DNA of 64,000 bases from Cannabis sativa (Eukaryota; Streptophyta; Magnoliopsida; Rosales; Cannabaceae). How positions within the stretch are numbered: position 1 is the stretch's first letter; each line of letters opens with the position of its first letter. A program made the translations under genes and the position numbers. The DNA lies in contig NC_083604.1 in the NCBI RefSeq assembly GCF_029168945.1, positions 66,790,211 to 66,854,210 on the forward strand, written 5' to 3'. The notes below the pieces were generated by a model. The model saw only the letters and a program-made list of their open reading frames with translations. It searched no databases and was not told the origin of the DNA. Below, in pieces: positions 44,785 through 58,060 of the stretch.

Positions 44785-45973
44785 AGATGGTATGTTGACT
44801 TTGGGGCCACAAACAATGTTGCTCTTGGTATGGAAAACCTGGACAGTGCCATTCCCTACCATGGTTCAGAGACCCTTATAGTTGGAGATGGTTAGAAACT
44901 TATAATCTCTCATATAGGCAAAGAATTTATTCCCTCTAATTCTTCTTCCCCTCTACAATTCAATTCCATTCTAAGTGTTCCTACTATTATAAAAAAATTT
45001 GGTTAGTGTGTCTAAGCTCACTAATGACAATAGTGTTTATCTTGAATGTCACAAAAATTATTATTTTGTTAAGGACACGGACACCGGAAATGTCTTGGTC
45101 AAAGAGAAACTTAAAAGTGAACTATATGCTCTTGGTGAGATTTCTTCCAATTTCTCCTAATCTACTTTCCAGTGCCAACTTGCTACAATATCCAAGTCTG
45201 ATGCGCCTTCATCAAGTCTCTCCAGCAATGAGCTTTCTTTCTTTAATAATGATTGTAATTCTACTGTAGTGAATCCAATATGTCATGACAATTTTACTCA
45301 AAATTTTATTAATAAACATTCACATTTTTTTTTTTAATTTCAATCTCAAGTTTTTTTATCCTCTGCTGCTAATGATGTTAATTTAGGGCTTAGAAAACTT
45401 GGTCACCCTTCACCTAATACTCTAAGACAAATTTTATCTCAAATGTCCTTGTTTAGTTAACTTAAAAATCTAAATTTCTGTGATGCTTGTCAAAAGGAAA
45501 AAAGCCACAAGTTTCCCTTTCCCTTGTTCTCCAGTAGGGCTACACAACCTCTTGAATTCCTTCACACTAATGTGTGGGGACCTTTTCACACACCATTCAT
45601 ACATAGTTTTAGATATTATCTTCACTTTATTGATGATTTTAGCAGATTTACTTAAGATTTTTCCACTTACTCTTAGATCTCAAGCTTATGATGTTTTTAA
45701 ACAGTTCAAAAGTCTTATTGAAAAAAAAAATTCAGGACCAATAAAATATGTCCAATCTAACTGGGGAGGAGAATATAAATCTTTGGAAATTTTTTGCAGG
45801 ATCAAAGCATTACATTTCAGCATCCCTACCCACATTCCCATGAACAAAATGGATGTGCAGAGAGGAAACACATGCACATCACAGAGACTAGTCTCACCTT
45901 CTTAGCTCAAGCAGGTTTGACACGTTCTACTAGTGGCATGCCTTCTAATGTAGTGTTTACACCACTAATAGAA
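44785..45973 (+). pseudogene. Copia A, protease to integrase fragment
   Basis: Broken frames encode a protease-like WYVDFGATNN start (Phe where the catalytic D-S/T-G has Ser/Thr), the GAG-pre-integrase region (LGHPSPNTL...CDACQKEKSH) and integrase core pieces (HTNVWGP, FIDDFSRF, HEQNGCAERKH). Multiple stops and frameshifts. Ends at the Copia B insertion. Confidence 0.78.
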
Positions 45974-47135
45974 TGTTATATTATTTATTATATAATATAA
46001 TATTTGAGATTAAAATTGTGATATGTTATATATATTATTACATATAATATAATTGGGAATTATATGCATGTAATAATCACAATATTATGTGATTGGGAGT
46101 TACATATAGTTGTAATATATAAGAGGTGGAGTTAATATTTTATAACTTCCACATGATCACTAATTAGTGTGTAAAGAGTGGTTACACAACTTAATTTTTG
46201 AAATTCAAAAACTATAATTCAAATATAGTTGTTGGCGATTGAATTTTATCATTTATAATGTGTATAAGTGATATAAAATAAAGTGTGAATGGTAGGTTGG
46301 AGTGTTATTTGCAAAAGCTGAAAAATTTAATAACTAGTTACTATTTTTTCAGCATTAATAGTAAAACGTTTTTTGCTATTGGGATGGCTTTTAACAACTC
46401 TCATAATCTCTAAATCACCCATTTAATCCCATTTACACCCCATTAAGAAATGGTAACAACCATTGGGTGTGTGATGTTTGAATTTCAAAGTTTGTGATCC
46501 TAAACACTATAAATAGAGGCCTTGGTTCACCCTTTGAGACACACTCTTCTCTTCTATCTTTCAAATACAAAACTAGAGAGTTCTAAGGCTTGATAATTCC
46601 TAGAAGTATTTCCACAAAGCCCTAAGTGTTTCATAGAGGGGAAAATAATCTTCTTAGGCAAAGGTGTAGAAACTTTGTTCAAGCTTTTGGTGATCCCCAT
46701 CTCCACTTTGGGTGTTTGTTCTTCTTTCTTATTTTGTTCTATTCTCAAGTTTTATATTGTTCTCTTATTCTCCTCTAAACACTCCTATATATATCCTATC
46801 ATATATTTATATTTTGACTATATAGTATTATATATATTATATATACATACTATATATACACTTTTTATATCTCTACTATATATCATCTATTATATATATA
46901 TTCTATATCATATATATACACACTATTATATATATGCTTTATATAATTTACATTTACTTGTATATTTGAGTTTTGAGTTGTAACTCTTTTCTTTTATTTG
47001 TATTTTGTGCTTTGGGATTGTAACTCTTTATTTAATATATTGTCCTTGTAATATTTTGTTTAGAGTTGTAATTGTCTTAGTCTTTTATTCATCTTATTTT
47101 ATTCTTCCATTGTAATTTCTTTATTATTTCTAACA
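45974..47135 (+). repeat. Copia B 5' LTR
   Basis: 1,162 bp, TGTTATATTATT to ATTTCTAACA. TATA box TATAAATA at 46508-46515, so transcripts probably begin near 46540. Ends in TATATA-rich sequence and a T-rich stretch. Close match to the 3' LTR apart from indels. Confidence 0.88.
46508..46515 (+). promoter_or_regulatory. TATA box in Copia B 5' LTR
   Basis: TATAAATAGAGGC context, conserved at 54633-54640 in the 3' LTR. Confidence 0.6.
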
Positions 47136-48083
47136 ATCAAGAAGATTATTTTTGTTTTCAATGGAAGGAGAAACTATCAAGATGATGAACCAAGACTTGG
47201 TGAGATTGGACCGCTTTGATGGCACCAATTTCACTAGGTGACAAGACAAGGTGAGGTTCCTCCTAACCACTCTCAAGATTGCCTATATTCTTGAGTCCAC
47301 CTTGGAGCCCTTTCCTGCACCTACCGACAAGGATACCGATGAGGTCAAGGCACAAAGGAAGAAGAGAGAAGATGACAATCTTCTATGTAGAGGACACATC
47401 CTCAACTCACTCTCGGATAGGCTTTATGACCTATACACCGACACTAAGGATGCCAAAGAAATTTGGGATCACCTTGAAAATAAATTCAAGGCCGAGGAGG
47501 AAGGTACAAAGAAATTTTTAATTTCTCAATATTTCGATTTAAAATTTCTTGATGGTAAACCTCTTTTACCTCAAATTCATGAGTTGCAAGTTATTGTTAA
47601 TAAATTCAAAGTGCTCAAAACTGAACTTCCCGAGGCATTCCAAGTTGGTGCAATAGTGGCAAAATTGCCACCATCTTGGAAGAATTATAGGAAGAGAATC
47701 CTTCATAAAAATGAGGATTACTCTTTGGAAGAAATCCAAAAACATATTCGAATCGAGGAGGAATCGATATGTAGGGATAAGCTTATGGAGGGGTCTAATG
47801 ATGAGACTTCCAAAGCAAATGCAACTTCCAAAGTTCCTAATAAGAACAAGGGAAATACCAAAAAGGGTAATACCTTGGGTCCAAAGTCTAAACCAAACCA
47901 ATTTAAAGGTGGAAAAGGTCCATGTTTTGTGTGTGGCAAACTTGGACACTATGCTAAGGATTGTAAGCATAGGAAAGACTTTAAGGGACCCAAAGTAAAT
48001 GCTATCGAGGAGGATATCGTTGTTATCCTTAGTGAGGTGAATTCCATGCAAGGGAAAGTGAATGGATGGTGGTATGATACATG

Positions 48084-49976
48084 TGTTGGGTTTTATGCCC
48101 TAAATAAAACTCTTTACAATTTGATCAGTTATCAATATAAGAAATTTGAAGTGATTGATGTTTGCATGAATTTTACATGCTAATGGTTTAATATGTTTAT
48201 TACTATTATACACAGAATCAGTTAAATCCAGATCATATGTTCAATCACAATTACAGTATCGTCAACACAGTGGAATGTGATTGTGATCATATGAATCAAA
48301 AGACTTGGTCCCTGTTTCATAAGTGTTATTGAATTTACACTAATGTGATAATCATGGATGATGTATACTTACACTTGGAGTAAGTGTTATGTTCTTTCCA
48401 GGACATTAGTAAAGTATACTAGTTTTGAATGTATGGAGTATACATTGGACTGGACCGATATTGCAACTAAGTTAAGATATTACAAACTTACCGTTATATA
48501 TATCTTTCCAAGTCAATATCAGTAGTTAATCTTAAGATTAAAAGAATCTCAATCCTGATATGCTTAGGCTCAACTTAGGAGTACTATTCATGTTCTTTGA
48601 TTTATTAGTTAAGCCTACTTTTAGGTCAGGGTGATACGTGTATTTTGGGAACATGATAGTATGATTGAGTGGGAGTGCTGAACATAAATATGGAATCTAT
48701 AGCTTCTACTGGTGTATAGAAGTCAAGTGATGATTCCCTTCGAGCTTAGCAAATAGAAGTAAATGGATGAGCTCTTGTTTAACTGACTAATTATTAGATC
48801 ACTAAACACCATTTACAGGTAGCTAAGTGTTTTAAGGGGCAAAATACATTGAGGGGTGAGAACGGTAAAGAAATCCCATCTCGATGTAGATCATCTATAT
48901 AGAGGATCTTTAAATCACAATAAGATTATATCAATGGTTAAATGAGATAGCGTATTGATATCGTGGAACATACAATATGCTCTATATAAGTCTGAGAGTG
49001 CAATTCTAAGTTCTAAGAGTGGATTCAACAAAGAATTAATAAGTAGGAATTTACTTGGTAAATTTGGTTCACTTATTGGAAGCTCAGCATATAGATCCAT
49101 GGTCCCCATTCTAGTTGAGAACATTCTGCTTGTAAGACTCATTAATTGATTCGTGATTGATCAATTATAATTCTAAAGTTAGACTATGTCTAATTTTATG
49201 AATTTTCACTAAGCAGAGGTGAAATTGTAAAGAAAAGAGATTCTAGGTTTATTTATTTATTAATGGACTTTATATGTCTAGTTAATAATTAAATTAAATG
49301 ACAATATTATTTAATAATCTATTTTAGTTATTAAATAATTAGTTTTGACATTTAAAAGGTTAGAATTGGAAAATTGGCGTTTTTGAGAAAATAGAAATAA
49401 AATTTGATAAAACTGCAAAATCAAGTGGGGCCCATTAACACACCATGGCCGGCCACTTATTGTGGAATTTCAAATTAATATTTTCATTATTTTAATGCTA
49501 AATAATTCCTAACCTAAACCTAGTAGTTACCTATAAATAGAAAGTGATGGCTCAGTCAAATAACAAGTTTTCATAAGCCTTTCTGACAGAAATTTCTCTC
49601 TTCAGAAAAACTGAGCCTTCCCTAGTTTCTATACCTGGCCGAAACCCTCTTCTCTTTTCTCTCTTCATAAATTTCGACCCTAGTGAAAGAGTAAGTGCCC
49701 ACACACAGCAAGCAGTAACTCAATCATAGATTGGAAGACTGTGAAGGATAAAACTTGAAGAAAAAGGACATTCGGGCTCAGATCTTGATTATACTCTGCT
49801 ACAGAAAGGATACAAGGGTTAGAGATCTGAGCGGAAGGAGACATTAATTCTACTGCATCAATGTAAGGTTTTCTTAACTTGATATTTGTTTAATTTATTT
49901 AGAAAGTTCATATTTAGGGTGTTTAAACAACATACTTGTGAGTAGATCTAAGATCCTGGTAAAATAAATTCCAACA
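48084..49976 (+). mobile_element. Solo LTR, Copia family D, TSD ACATG
   Basis: 1,893 bp, TGTTGGGTTTTATG to AAATTCCAACA, with perfect ACATG duplications (48079-48083, 49977-49981). TATA box at 49532-49539. Removing it and one duplication restores the Copia B frame across the protease N-terminus, so it inserted after Copia B. Confidence 0.93.
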
Positions 49977-51605
49977 ACATGTGCCACCGTTCATGTCACA
50001 TATGACAAATCATTGTTCAAGACCTTTGAAGAGTCAAAGGGTAACCATGAGATCCTAATGGGCAATGAGGTCAAATCAAAGGTAATAGGCAAAGGTACCA
50101 TTGATGTGTTTTTCACCTCCGGTAAGAAAGTCACATTGGTGAATGTGCTTTATGTGCCCGACATGAATAGAAACTTGATTAGTGGTGACTTATTTGGAAA
50201 GCCCGGCCTTAAGGCCATTTATGAATCCGGTAAGCTCATACTTACCAAGTCTAATGTATTTTTGGGCAAGGGGTACTCTTGTGAGGGAATGGTGAAATTG
50301 TGCACCAATGATGTAACTTTTAATGTTAGCAATAATAAAGCTTCTAGTTCCACTTATATGATTGAGCATAATTCTTTATTTTTGTGGCATCTTAGATTAG
50401 CTCATATTGGTTTTTCTACTGTGAAAAGAGTTAAAAAATGTGGCATGATTGATTGTGATATAAGAAATTATGGTAAATGTGAAACTTGTGTAAAAGCAAA
50501 GATGGTTAAAAAACCTTTTCCAAATGTTGAAAGAAATTCAAAATTGTTAGATTTAATTCATAGTGATTTATGTGAATTAAATGGAATTCTAACTAGAGGT
50601 GGTAAAAGGTATTTTATTACTTTTGTTGATGATTATAGTAGATATACTTATGTATATTTGTTAAAGCAAAAGGATGAGGCCTTTAGTGCTTTTAAGATTT
50701 TCAAAGCGGAGGTTCAAAATCAACTCAACATGAAAATAAAAGTGTTGAGAAGTGATAGAGGAGGTGAATACTTCTATTATAAATTTACTCATTTTTGTGA
50801 GGAAAATGGTATAATTCATGAGAGTTCGGCACTACATACACCACAACAAAATGGTGTAGCCGAAATGAAGAATAGAACATTTCTTGAAATGGTCAATTCT
50901 ATGATAGTGTACTCCAAGTTGAATAACAAATTATGGGGGGGGGGGCACTTTTAACCGCATGTCATATTCTTAATAGAATACCTATGAAGAAAAATGACAT
51001 GTCTCCATATGAGTTATGGAGAGGAAGAAAACCAAATATTGGTTACTTCAAAGTGTGGGGGTGTCTTGCTTATTGTAAGAAGACCGAACCAAATAGAACC
51101 AAGTTGGGTTCAAGGGCCATAAAATATGCATTTGTTGGTTATGCCAACAATAGTAAGGCATATAGGCTATTGGATGTGGAATCCAATGTTGTAATTGAAT
51201 CTAGAGAAGTAGAATTTTTTGAGAGTAAGTTGTATGAGGACAACTCTCAAAGTTCCACACCTCTAGGTGAAAATATTTTATATGAAAATAATTCTCAAGC
51301 TTCTACTTCTAAAAGAAGATCTCAAGAGGAGAACACTACTAAAGTTGTAGAACAACCCATTGAACCTAGGAGAGGTCAAAGGGTGAGAAAAGAGAAAAGT
51401 CTAAATAAGGATGAAATAGATTCTCAACTAATTTCTTTCTACGTGGTAGAAGGGACTAGAGAAGAAGTAATAAGGAAAATTCCTTTAATACTTCTTATTG
51501 AGGATGATTCTAAGACTTTTTTAGAAGCCATGCAATCTAGAGATAGTGCATTTTGGAGAGAAGCAGTTGATGATGAGATGGACTCAATTCTCTCCAATGA
51601 CACCT

Positions 51606-52044
51606 ATGATTCTATCTCTTCTCTTAGCAAAGTAGGTTCAAGTAACACTTTTGGCTTGCGGGCTCAGGGACTGCAGTCAGCCGCTTCCCCTGTAGTCGTC
51701 ACTGTCCCGACATCCATAAAGTCTTTAGTCCCGATCATCAACACTCGACTGAAGGGAACGAAAGAAGGGGAAGGAGAGGGAGGTTTTTCTTGGCCCGGAT
51801 TACCTGCCTAACCCCTCGCTCCGAGGGACCGTAGATCGGAAAGCACCTTCTAAACCACCCCATTCATCCAAAAGAGAAGGGAAGGGGCCTATGTATTTGC
51901 ATGACCCCTGCAGATTTTACCCTATCTACACCCGGAGCCAATCCCCTATCGGTCCTGCCGCCACGCCGCAGAACGGGAGCTCGTGTGAAACCTTTTATTT
52001 CTGGCGTAACAGCGGTGGAACGTAACAAAATATTACGGTCGTTG
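51606..52044. other. GC-rich insert in Copia B RT, possible organellar DNA
   Basis: About 440 bp near 50% GC inside a gene near 38% GC. It sits between the codons for SNDT and DLPQG, where RT normally runs on continuously. No LTR, inverted repeat or target duplication is seen, so end-joining is likely. Style and composition resemble plant mitochondrial non-coding DNA, but I cannot name the source. The open frames entering and leaving it are accidental. Confidence 0.45.
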
Positions 52045-53473
52045 GATCTTCCGCAAGGATGCAAAGCAATTGGGTGTAAGTGGATATTTAGAAAGAAATA
52101 TCACACTGATGGCTCTATACAAACCTTTAAAGCTAGGTTAGTTGCTAAAGGTTTTAGGCAAAAGGAGGGCATTGATTATTTTGATACTTATGCTCCTGCT
52201 GCTAGAACAACTACCATAAGGGTGTTGTTTGCATTGGCTTCATTACACAACTTGTATGTTCACCAAATGGATGTAAAAACGACATTCCTAAATGGTGACC
52301 TTGATGAAGAGGTCTATATGGAACAACCTGAGGGGTTTGTCCTACCAAACAATGAACATAAAGTGTGTAAGTTGAAGAAATCCTTATACGGATTAAAGCA
52401 AGCTCCGAAACAATGGCATGTCAAGTTTGACAATGCTATTCTTTCAAATGGCTTTAGGCATAACAATGGAGACAAGTGTTTGTATAAAAAAACTTGTAAA
52501 AATTATGTGATAATTTTTTGCTTATATGTGGATGACATGTTAATCCTTAGTGATAACATGAAAGGAATAGAAGAAACTAAGAGGTTTCTTTCTTCAACCT
52601 TTAAAATGAAAGACCTTGGGAGAAGTGGATACTATTTTGGGTAACAAAGTTACAAGGCATAGTGGGGATTTTGCTTTAGGGCAAGCACAGTATATTCAGA
52701 AAGTGTTGAATAAGTTTAGCCATCTAAAGGCTAAAGAGGCCAACACACCATTCGATCATAGTAAACCACTAGTTAAAAATAGTGGTAGAGCAGTGGCTCA
52801 GTTGGAGTAAGCAAGTGTTATAGGGAGCTTTATGTACGCTGCCCAATGTACAAGGCCCGATATATCATTTGCGGTGAGTAAACTTAGTAGGTTTACTAGT
52901 AATCCAAGTGTGGATCATTGGAAGGCAATAGGGAGAGTTTTGGGTTATCTAAAGGAAACCAAAAACCTATGCCTTCACTACTCCAAATTTTCTTCAATTT
53001 TAGAAGGATATACTGATGCAAGTTGGATAGCAAACCTTGGGATAATTTGTCCACAACTGGTTGGGTATTTACCCTAGGTGGAGGGGCAGTTTCTTGGGGG
53101 TCCAAGAAACAAACTTGCATTTCTCATTCCACAATGGAAGCGGAGTTTATAGCTCTATCTGCCACTGGAAAAGAGGCTGAATGGTTAAGAGATCTCTTAA
53201 TTGAGATTCCAATTATTAAAGAGGATGTATCTACAATATAGCCAAGCAACATTGGCTAGAGCATATAGTGGAGTATATAATGGGAAGTCTAGACATATTA
53301 GTCTAAGATATGGATATATAAGTGAGTTGATTCAAAGAGGAGTCATCTCAATATCCTATGTGAGATCAAGTGAAAACTTGGCGGATCCGTTTACAAAGCC
53401 ACTAACTAGAGATTTAGTGGAAAAGACTTCTAAAGGGATGGGACTAAGACTCCGTAAATCGGTTCACAATTGA

Positions 53474-54084
53474 GGGTAACCTATCTTAATACTAGTAACT
53501 TTACTAGTGTTAGGTTCAATAAGTAAGAACAAATCAATGTGTGAACAAATGTGATAAGTACTATATGTCCCATCCTATAAAGTTGTGAAGTACTTAGTGA
53601 GTTACCAATTTGAGGGTTAGACTTTTCAAAAGTCTTTAATATAATTCAGTTTGGAAAACAAGTATTTTGGTAACAAATACTGTAAGAATTCTACCTATAT
53701 TGACCTAAGGGTGGTGCCGCCCTAAATGAGAAATAGGGAGTATATTTTCTCAACAAGGTCAATGAATGGAATGTGCACAAGGCCATTAACGGTGCAAAGC
53801 GAGACATGAGGTCTTGGGTGAACCTAGCAAAGGTGTGTGTGTCATTACCATTTTATTATAAAGAAAAGTTGGTTCAATGCTTTGTCAACCAAATTTTCAA
53901 TAAAATTTGTGATGATTACACTATGGTTAAGTTCAAGTTAAAAAACACTTAACTTTATGCACTTAAGCAAGGACTATACAGAGAGTGTTGATTTATTCAA
54001 TCAAAGTGGGGGATATATGAGATATTTGATTGATTAAATAAAGTGTTACAATGAGGTATCACAAATTTTAATCTAGTGGGGGAA
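53474..54084 (+). other. Copia B 3' untranslated internal region
   Basis: No coding sequence after the polyprotein stop. Ends in the purine tract TCTAGTGGGGGAA at about 54072-54084, directly before the 3' LTR. Confidence 0.75.
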
Positions 54085-55339
54085 TGTTATATTATTTATT
54101 ATATAATATAATGTTTAAGATTAAAATTGTGATATGTTATATATATTATTACATATAATATAATTGAGAATTATATGCATGTAATAATCACAATATTATG
54201 TGATTGGGAGTTACATATAGCTGTAACATATAAGAGGTGGAGTTAATATTTTGTAACTTCCACATGATCACTAATTAGTGTGTAAAGAGTGGTTACACAA
54301 CTTAATTTTTGAAATTCAAAAACTATAATTCAAATATAGTTGTTGGGGATTGAATTTTATCATTTATAATGTGTATAAGTGATATAAAATAAAGTGGGAA
54401 TGGTTTGGAATAGGTTGGAGTGTTATTTGCAAAAGCTGAAAAATTTAGTAACTAGTAACTAGTTACTATTTTTTCAGCATTAATAGTAAAATGTTTTTTG
54501 CTATTGGGATGGCTTTTAACAACTCCCATTACCTCCAAATCACCCATTTAATCCCATTCACACCCCATTAAGAAATGGTAACAGCCATTGGGTGTGTGAT
54601 GTTTGAATTTCAAAGTTTGTGATCCTAAACACTATAAATAGAGGCATTGGTTCACCCTTTGAGACACACTCTTCTCTTCTATCTTTCAAACACAAAGCTA
54701 GAGAGTTCTAAGACTTGATAATTCCTAGAAGTATTTCCACAAAGCCCTAAGTGTTTCATAGAGGGGGAAATGATCTTCTTGGACAAAGGTGTAGAAACTT
54801 TGTTCAAGCTTTTGGTGATCCCCATCTCCACTTTGGGTGTTTGTTCTTCTTTCTTATTTTGTTCTATTCTCAAGTTTTATATTGTTCTCTTATTCTCCCC
54901 TAAACACTCCTATATATATCCTATCATATATTTATATTTTGACTATATAGTATTATATATATTATATATACATACTATATATACACTCTTTATATTTCTA
55001 CTATATATCATCTATTATATATATATATTCTATATCATATATATATACACTATTATATATATGCTTTTATATATCATATATATATACACTATTATATATA
55101 TGCTTTTATATATCATATATATACACTATTATATATATGCTTTTATATAATTTACATTTACTTGTATCTTTGAGTTTTGAGTTGCAACTCTTTTCTTTTA
55201 TTTGTATTTTGTGCTTTGGGATTGTAACTCTTTATTTAATATATTGTCCTTGTAATATTTTGTTTAGAGTTGTAATTGTCTTAGTCTTTTATTCATCTTA
55301 TTTTATTCTTCCATTGTAATTTCTTTATTATTTCTAACA
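54085..55339 (+). repeat. Copia B 3' LTR
   Basis: 1,255 bp, 93 bp longer than the 5' LTR, chiefly because a TATATCATATATATACACTA-type unit is repeated three times at about 55020-55145. TATA box at 54633-54640. Confidence 0.88.
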
Positions 55340-57585
55340 TAGCATGCCTACTAGAGTCCTTGAAAACATTAGCCCTTATCAATGCCTCTTTAACAAATGC
55401 CTAACTATCAATTTCTCAAGCCTTTTGGTTGCATCTACTTCCCTCATATGAGGTCATACTATTCTCACAAAATCAGTTTCAGATCAAAACCATGTAGATT
55501 TTTGGGTTACTCACCAAACCACAAAGGCTATGTCTGTGAAAGCACTACTGGCAGAAAATACATTGCAAGAAATGTAGTATTTAACGAGCATCAATTCTCA
55601 TTTCTTACACCAAATGCTACAGATTAGGTACTTCCCAATCCTTCCAACTCCTTACCTTCAGCTTAGTTTTCACCTAACATGGTCCAACAATATTCTAACA
55701 TAGATGCTTTTGTTGTGTCTAGTGCTTCTGTCCATGAAACTACTGAGCAAATTGACTTTTATAACACCAAAGTTCTTGAGGTGTCTGGTGATGCAACACA
55801 ATCACCATAGTCTCCTAGCTCCTCCCTGTCTCATGTCAGCCATACTACTACAGTTATTGAGGCTATTGCCACTACTGATACTTCCCAACAGGATTCCCCT
55901 TGTTGTGACACATTTTCTCAGCCTCTAATTCATACACATCCCATGACAACTAGATCTTAAAGGGGCATCCACAAATCTAAGGTCTTTATGGCCACCAAAT
56001 ATCAATTGTCGTCTTCCTTGCTCCCAACTGAACTAATTTCCACAAAGGCAGCCCTTAGTGACCCTAAATGGTATGCCTCTATGAATGATGAATATATTTC
56101 CTTGAAGAAACAATATACATGGACATTGGTCCCTTACGCCCCAGGAATGCAGGTGCTAACCAACAAAAGGATGCACAAGATCAAACTGAAAGAAGATGGT
56201 ACAATTGATAGATTTAAATCCAAACTTATTGCAAAAGGTTTTCTACAAACACTTGACATTGATTTTGAGGACACCTTTAGCCATGTGGTCAATCCTGCCA
56301 CAGTTAGAACTGTGCTCACTCTTGTCGTCTCTTATGATTGGGAAGTTACTTAACTTGATGTGAGCAATACTTTTCTGCATGGAACTCTAAATGAACTTGT
56401 GTACATGCAAAAACCAGCTGGATTTGTTGATCCAACTAAGCTTACCCATGTTTGCAAACTGAACAAAGCTCTCTATGGGCTTAAGCAATCCCTAGAGCTT
56501 GGAATGACAAGTTGAAACAAATACTTCTGCATTGGGATTCACACAATCCAAATTAGACACCTCATTATTTATTTTTAGTTCAGGACCAACACTCATCTTG
56601 TTATTGGTGTATGTTGATGACTTTCTCCTCACAAGTCCAAATAAAGCTCTCATACAACAACTGATTAAGGATCTCAATGCCCACTTCTCACTAAAAGATC
56701 TTGTCCCTATCCATTACTTCCTTGGTGTGGAGATTGTTCAAAATTCTATTGGTATGTACTTGTCTCAAACAAAATACATTACAAACTTATTGGTTAAGCT
56801 CCATTTGGAAGGTGTCAAACCCAGCTCAAGTCCAAGAAGCTCAGCTCACAAACTCTCTCTCACATAAGGTGACCATTTTCCTAATATGCATCTCTTTTGT
56901 AGCACCATTGGAGCCTTGCAATACCTCACTCTCACCAAGCTAGATGTAGCTTTTACAATCAACAGACATAGTCAATTCATACATGCTCCTACTACAACTC
57001 ATTGGGAGGCACCTGAGCGGTTAATGAGATATTTCAAAGGCACAATTATTGAAGGCAGTCTCCTCAAACCAACACCTTTTCTCTCCCTATATGGTTACTC
57101 TGATGTTAATTGGGCCAGCTACCCTGATGATACATTATTAACTGGGGGTTATGCCATGTTCCTTGGAGATAATCTGATATCTTGGTCTGCCAAAAAGCAG
57201 CCAATTGTTGCACAACCCAGTACCAAAAGTGAACTTCGAGCCTTAATTAGCGAATGATGACTCTAAATAAAGTGGTTTGTCTCCCTTTTTTCTGAACTTC
57301 AAGTACAACTGCACAGACCACCAATCTTATGGGTTGATAATCAGGGAGTTGCTGCTCTTGTAACTAACCTTGTTTTTCATGCTCGGTGTAAGCATATCAA
57401 AATTAATATGCACTGTGTCAGGGATCAGATCATTGCAAATCAACTTCATGTTCATTATGTGCCATCTGTTGATCAAGTTGTTGATTTACTCACTAAGGCC
57501 CTCTCTACTGACTGATTACAATACCTTAAATCCAAACTCAAAGTCAATCCTACTCCCTTTCGTTTGAGGTGGGAATATTAGCTAA
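55340..57585 (+). pseudogene. Copia A, integrase end, RT and RNase H
   Basis: Resumes with the integrase C-terminal region (PTRVLENISPYQCLF, then FLGYSPNHKGY), a Ser/Thr-rich linker with stops, RT (about 55988-56870, with YVDDF near 56610), and RNase H ending in QVVDLLTKALSTD (near 57500). Several stops and frameshifts (for example 56351 TAA and near 56490). The GAGGTGGGAATAT at 57567-57579 is a likely purine tract before the 3' LTR. Confidence 0.8.
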
Positions 57586-58060
57586 TATTAACTAATAAAT
57601 CGTTAGTTAAGTCAATTAGAGTTGGCTATACTATTTAATTAGTTAGATTATTAACGTTCTTGTTGATTACCGACTGTAACTAATTCTTTTATATTTTTTA
57701 GGGTTCGTTTGGTACATTGTATTACACCGTATTGTATTGTATAGTATTATATTAAATTGTATTTTATGTAAAACTATATGTGGTATTAACTTTTATGGGC
57801 ACCTAAATATATAATATTTTAGTATAAATTAAAGTTTAACATAGTATTACATAAAAATATGCTATATAATCCAATTCAATATAATACAATACAATACGAC
57901 ATAATATGACGTTCCAAACGAGCTCTTATTCTATAAATAAAGGCACTTGATCATTTTAGATTAATCAAGCATTTTAATGATAATTCAGTGTGTTGTTTTT
58001 ACAAAACTCTCTCAGCTTAAAAGTCTTTTTACATTAATCTCACTTTATTTAATTTAGCGA
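57586..58060 (+). other. Probable Copia A 3' LTR with nested MITE
   Basis: Begins TAGCTAATATTAACTA after the purine tract and should be the 3' LTR, but no partner LTR is available, so its end is not defined. A Tourist-like MITE splits it at 57701-57925. Confidence 0.4.
57701..57925. mobile_element. Tourist-like (PIF/Harbinger) MITE, TSD TTA
   Basis: 225 bp with inverted ends GGGTTCGTTTGG and (complement of right end) GAGCTCGTTTGG, flanked by TTA on both sides (57698-57700, 57926-57928). AT-rich inside with TATTGTATTG phrases in both arms. No ORF. Confidence 0.75.

Larger units (their letters stand above)
47161..53473 (+). pseudogene. Copia B gag-pol, broken by stops and two insertions
   Basis: ATG at 47161 starts gag, with an early TGA at 47239-47241. 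The gag domain runs to a CCHC knuckle (CFVCGKLGHYAKDC, near 47923). The family D solo LTR cuts the protease start. Beyond it come pre-integrase (HLRLAHIGF, CETCVKAK), integrase core (FVDDYSRY, HTPQQNGVAE), an 11-G run at 50935-50945 where the frame slips, then the GC-rich insert replacing bases at 51606-52044. RT follows with YVDDM (near 52525), a frameshift near 52617, a stop at 52808, another shift near 53035, RNase H ([11 protein letters not shown]) and the end LADPFTKPL near 53390. It cannot encode a working polyprotein. Confidence 0.9.
45974..55339 (+). mobile_element. Copia B, full-length but inactivated
   Basis: 9,366 bp including insertions. 5' LTR 45974-47135, gag-pol 47161-53473, purine tract before 54085, 3' LTR 54085-55339. 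Flanks TAGAA (45969-45973) and TAGCA (55340-55344) are a duplication with one change. It contains a family D solo LTR (48084-49976) and an organelle-like insert (51606-52044). Confidence 0.88.
33404..57585 (+). mobile_element. Copia A: degraded element hosting two large insertions
   Basis: Three separated segments (33404-33577, 44785-45973, 55340-57585) form one Copia polyprotein in order: gag tail and protease, integrase first part, then integrase end, RT and RNase H. Between them sit the 11.2-kb 5S-LTR composite (duplication ATATA) and Copia B (near-duplication TAGAA/TAGCA). The 5' LTR and most of gag are not found to the left, so the element is 5'-truncated. It is the oldest layer of the stack. 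Confidence 0.82.

Noticed and set aside
51901..52064. A new N-terminus fused to the Copia B RT
   Set aside because: The extension is a frame through the GC-rich insert, with a random start and no family match.
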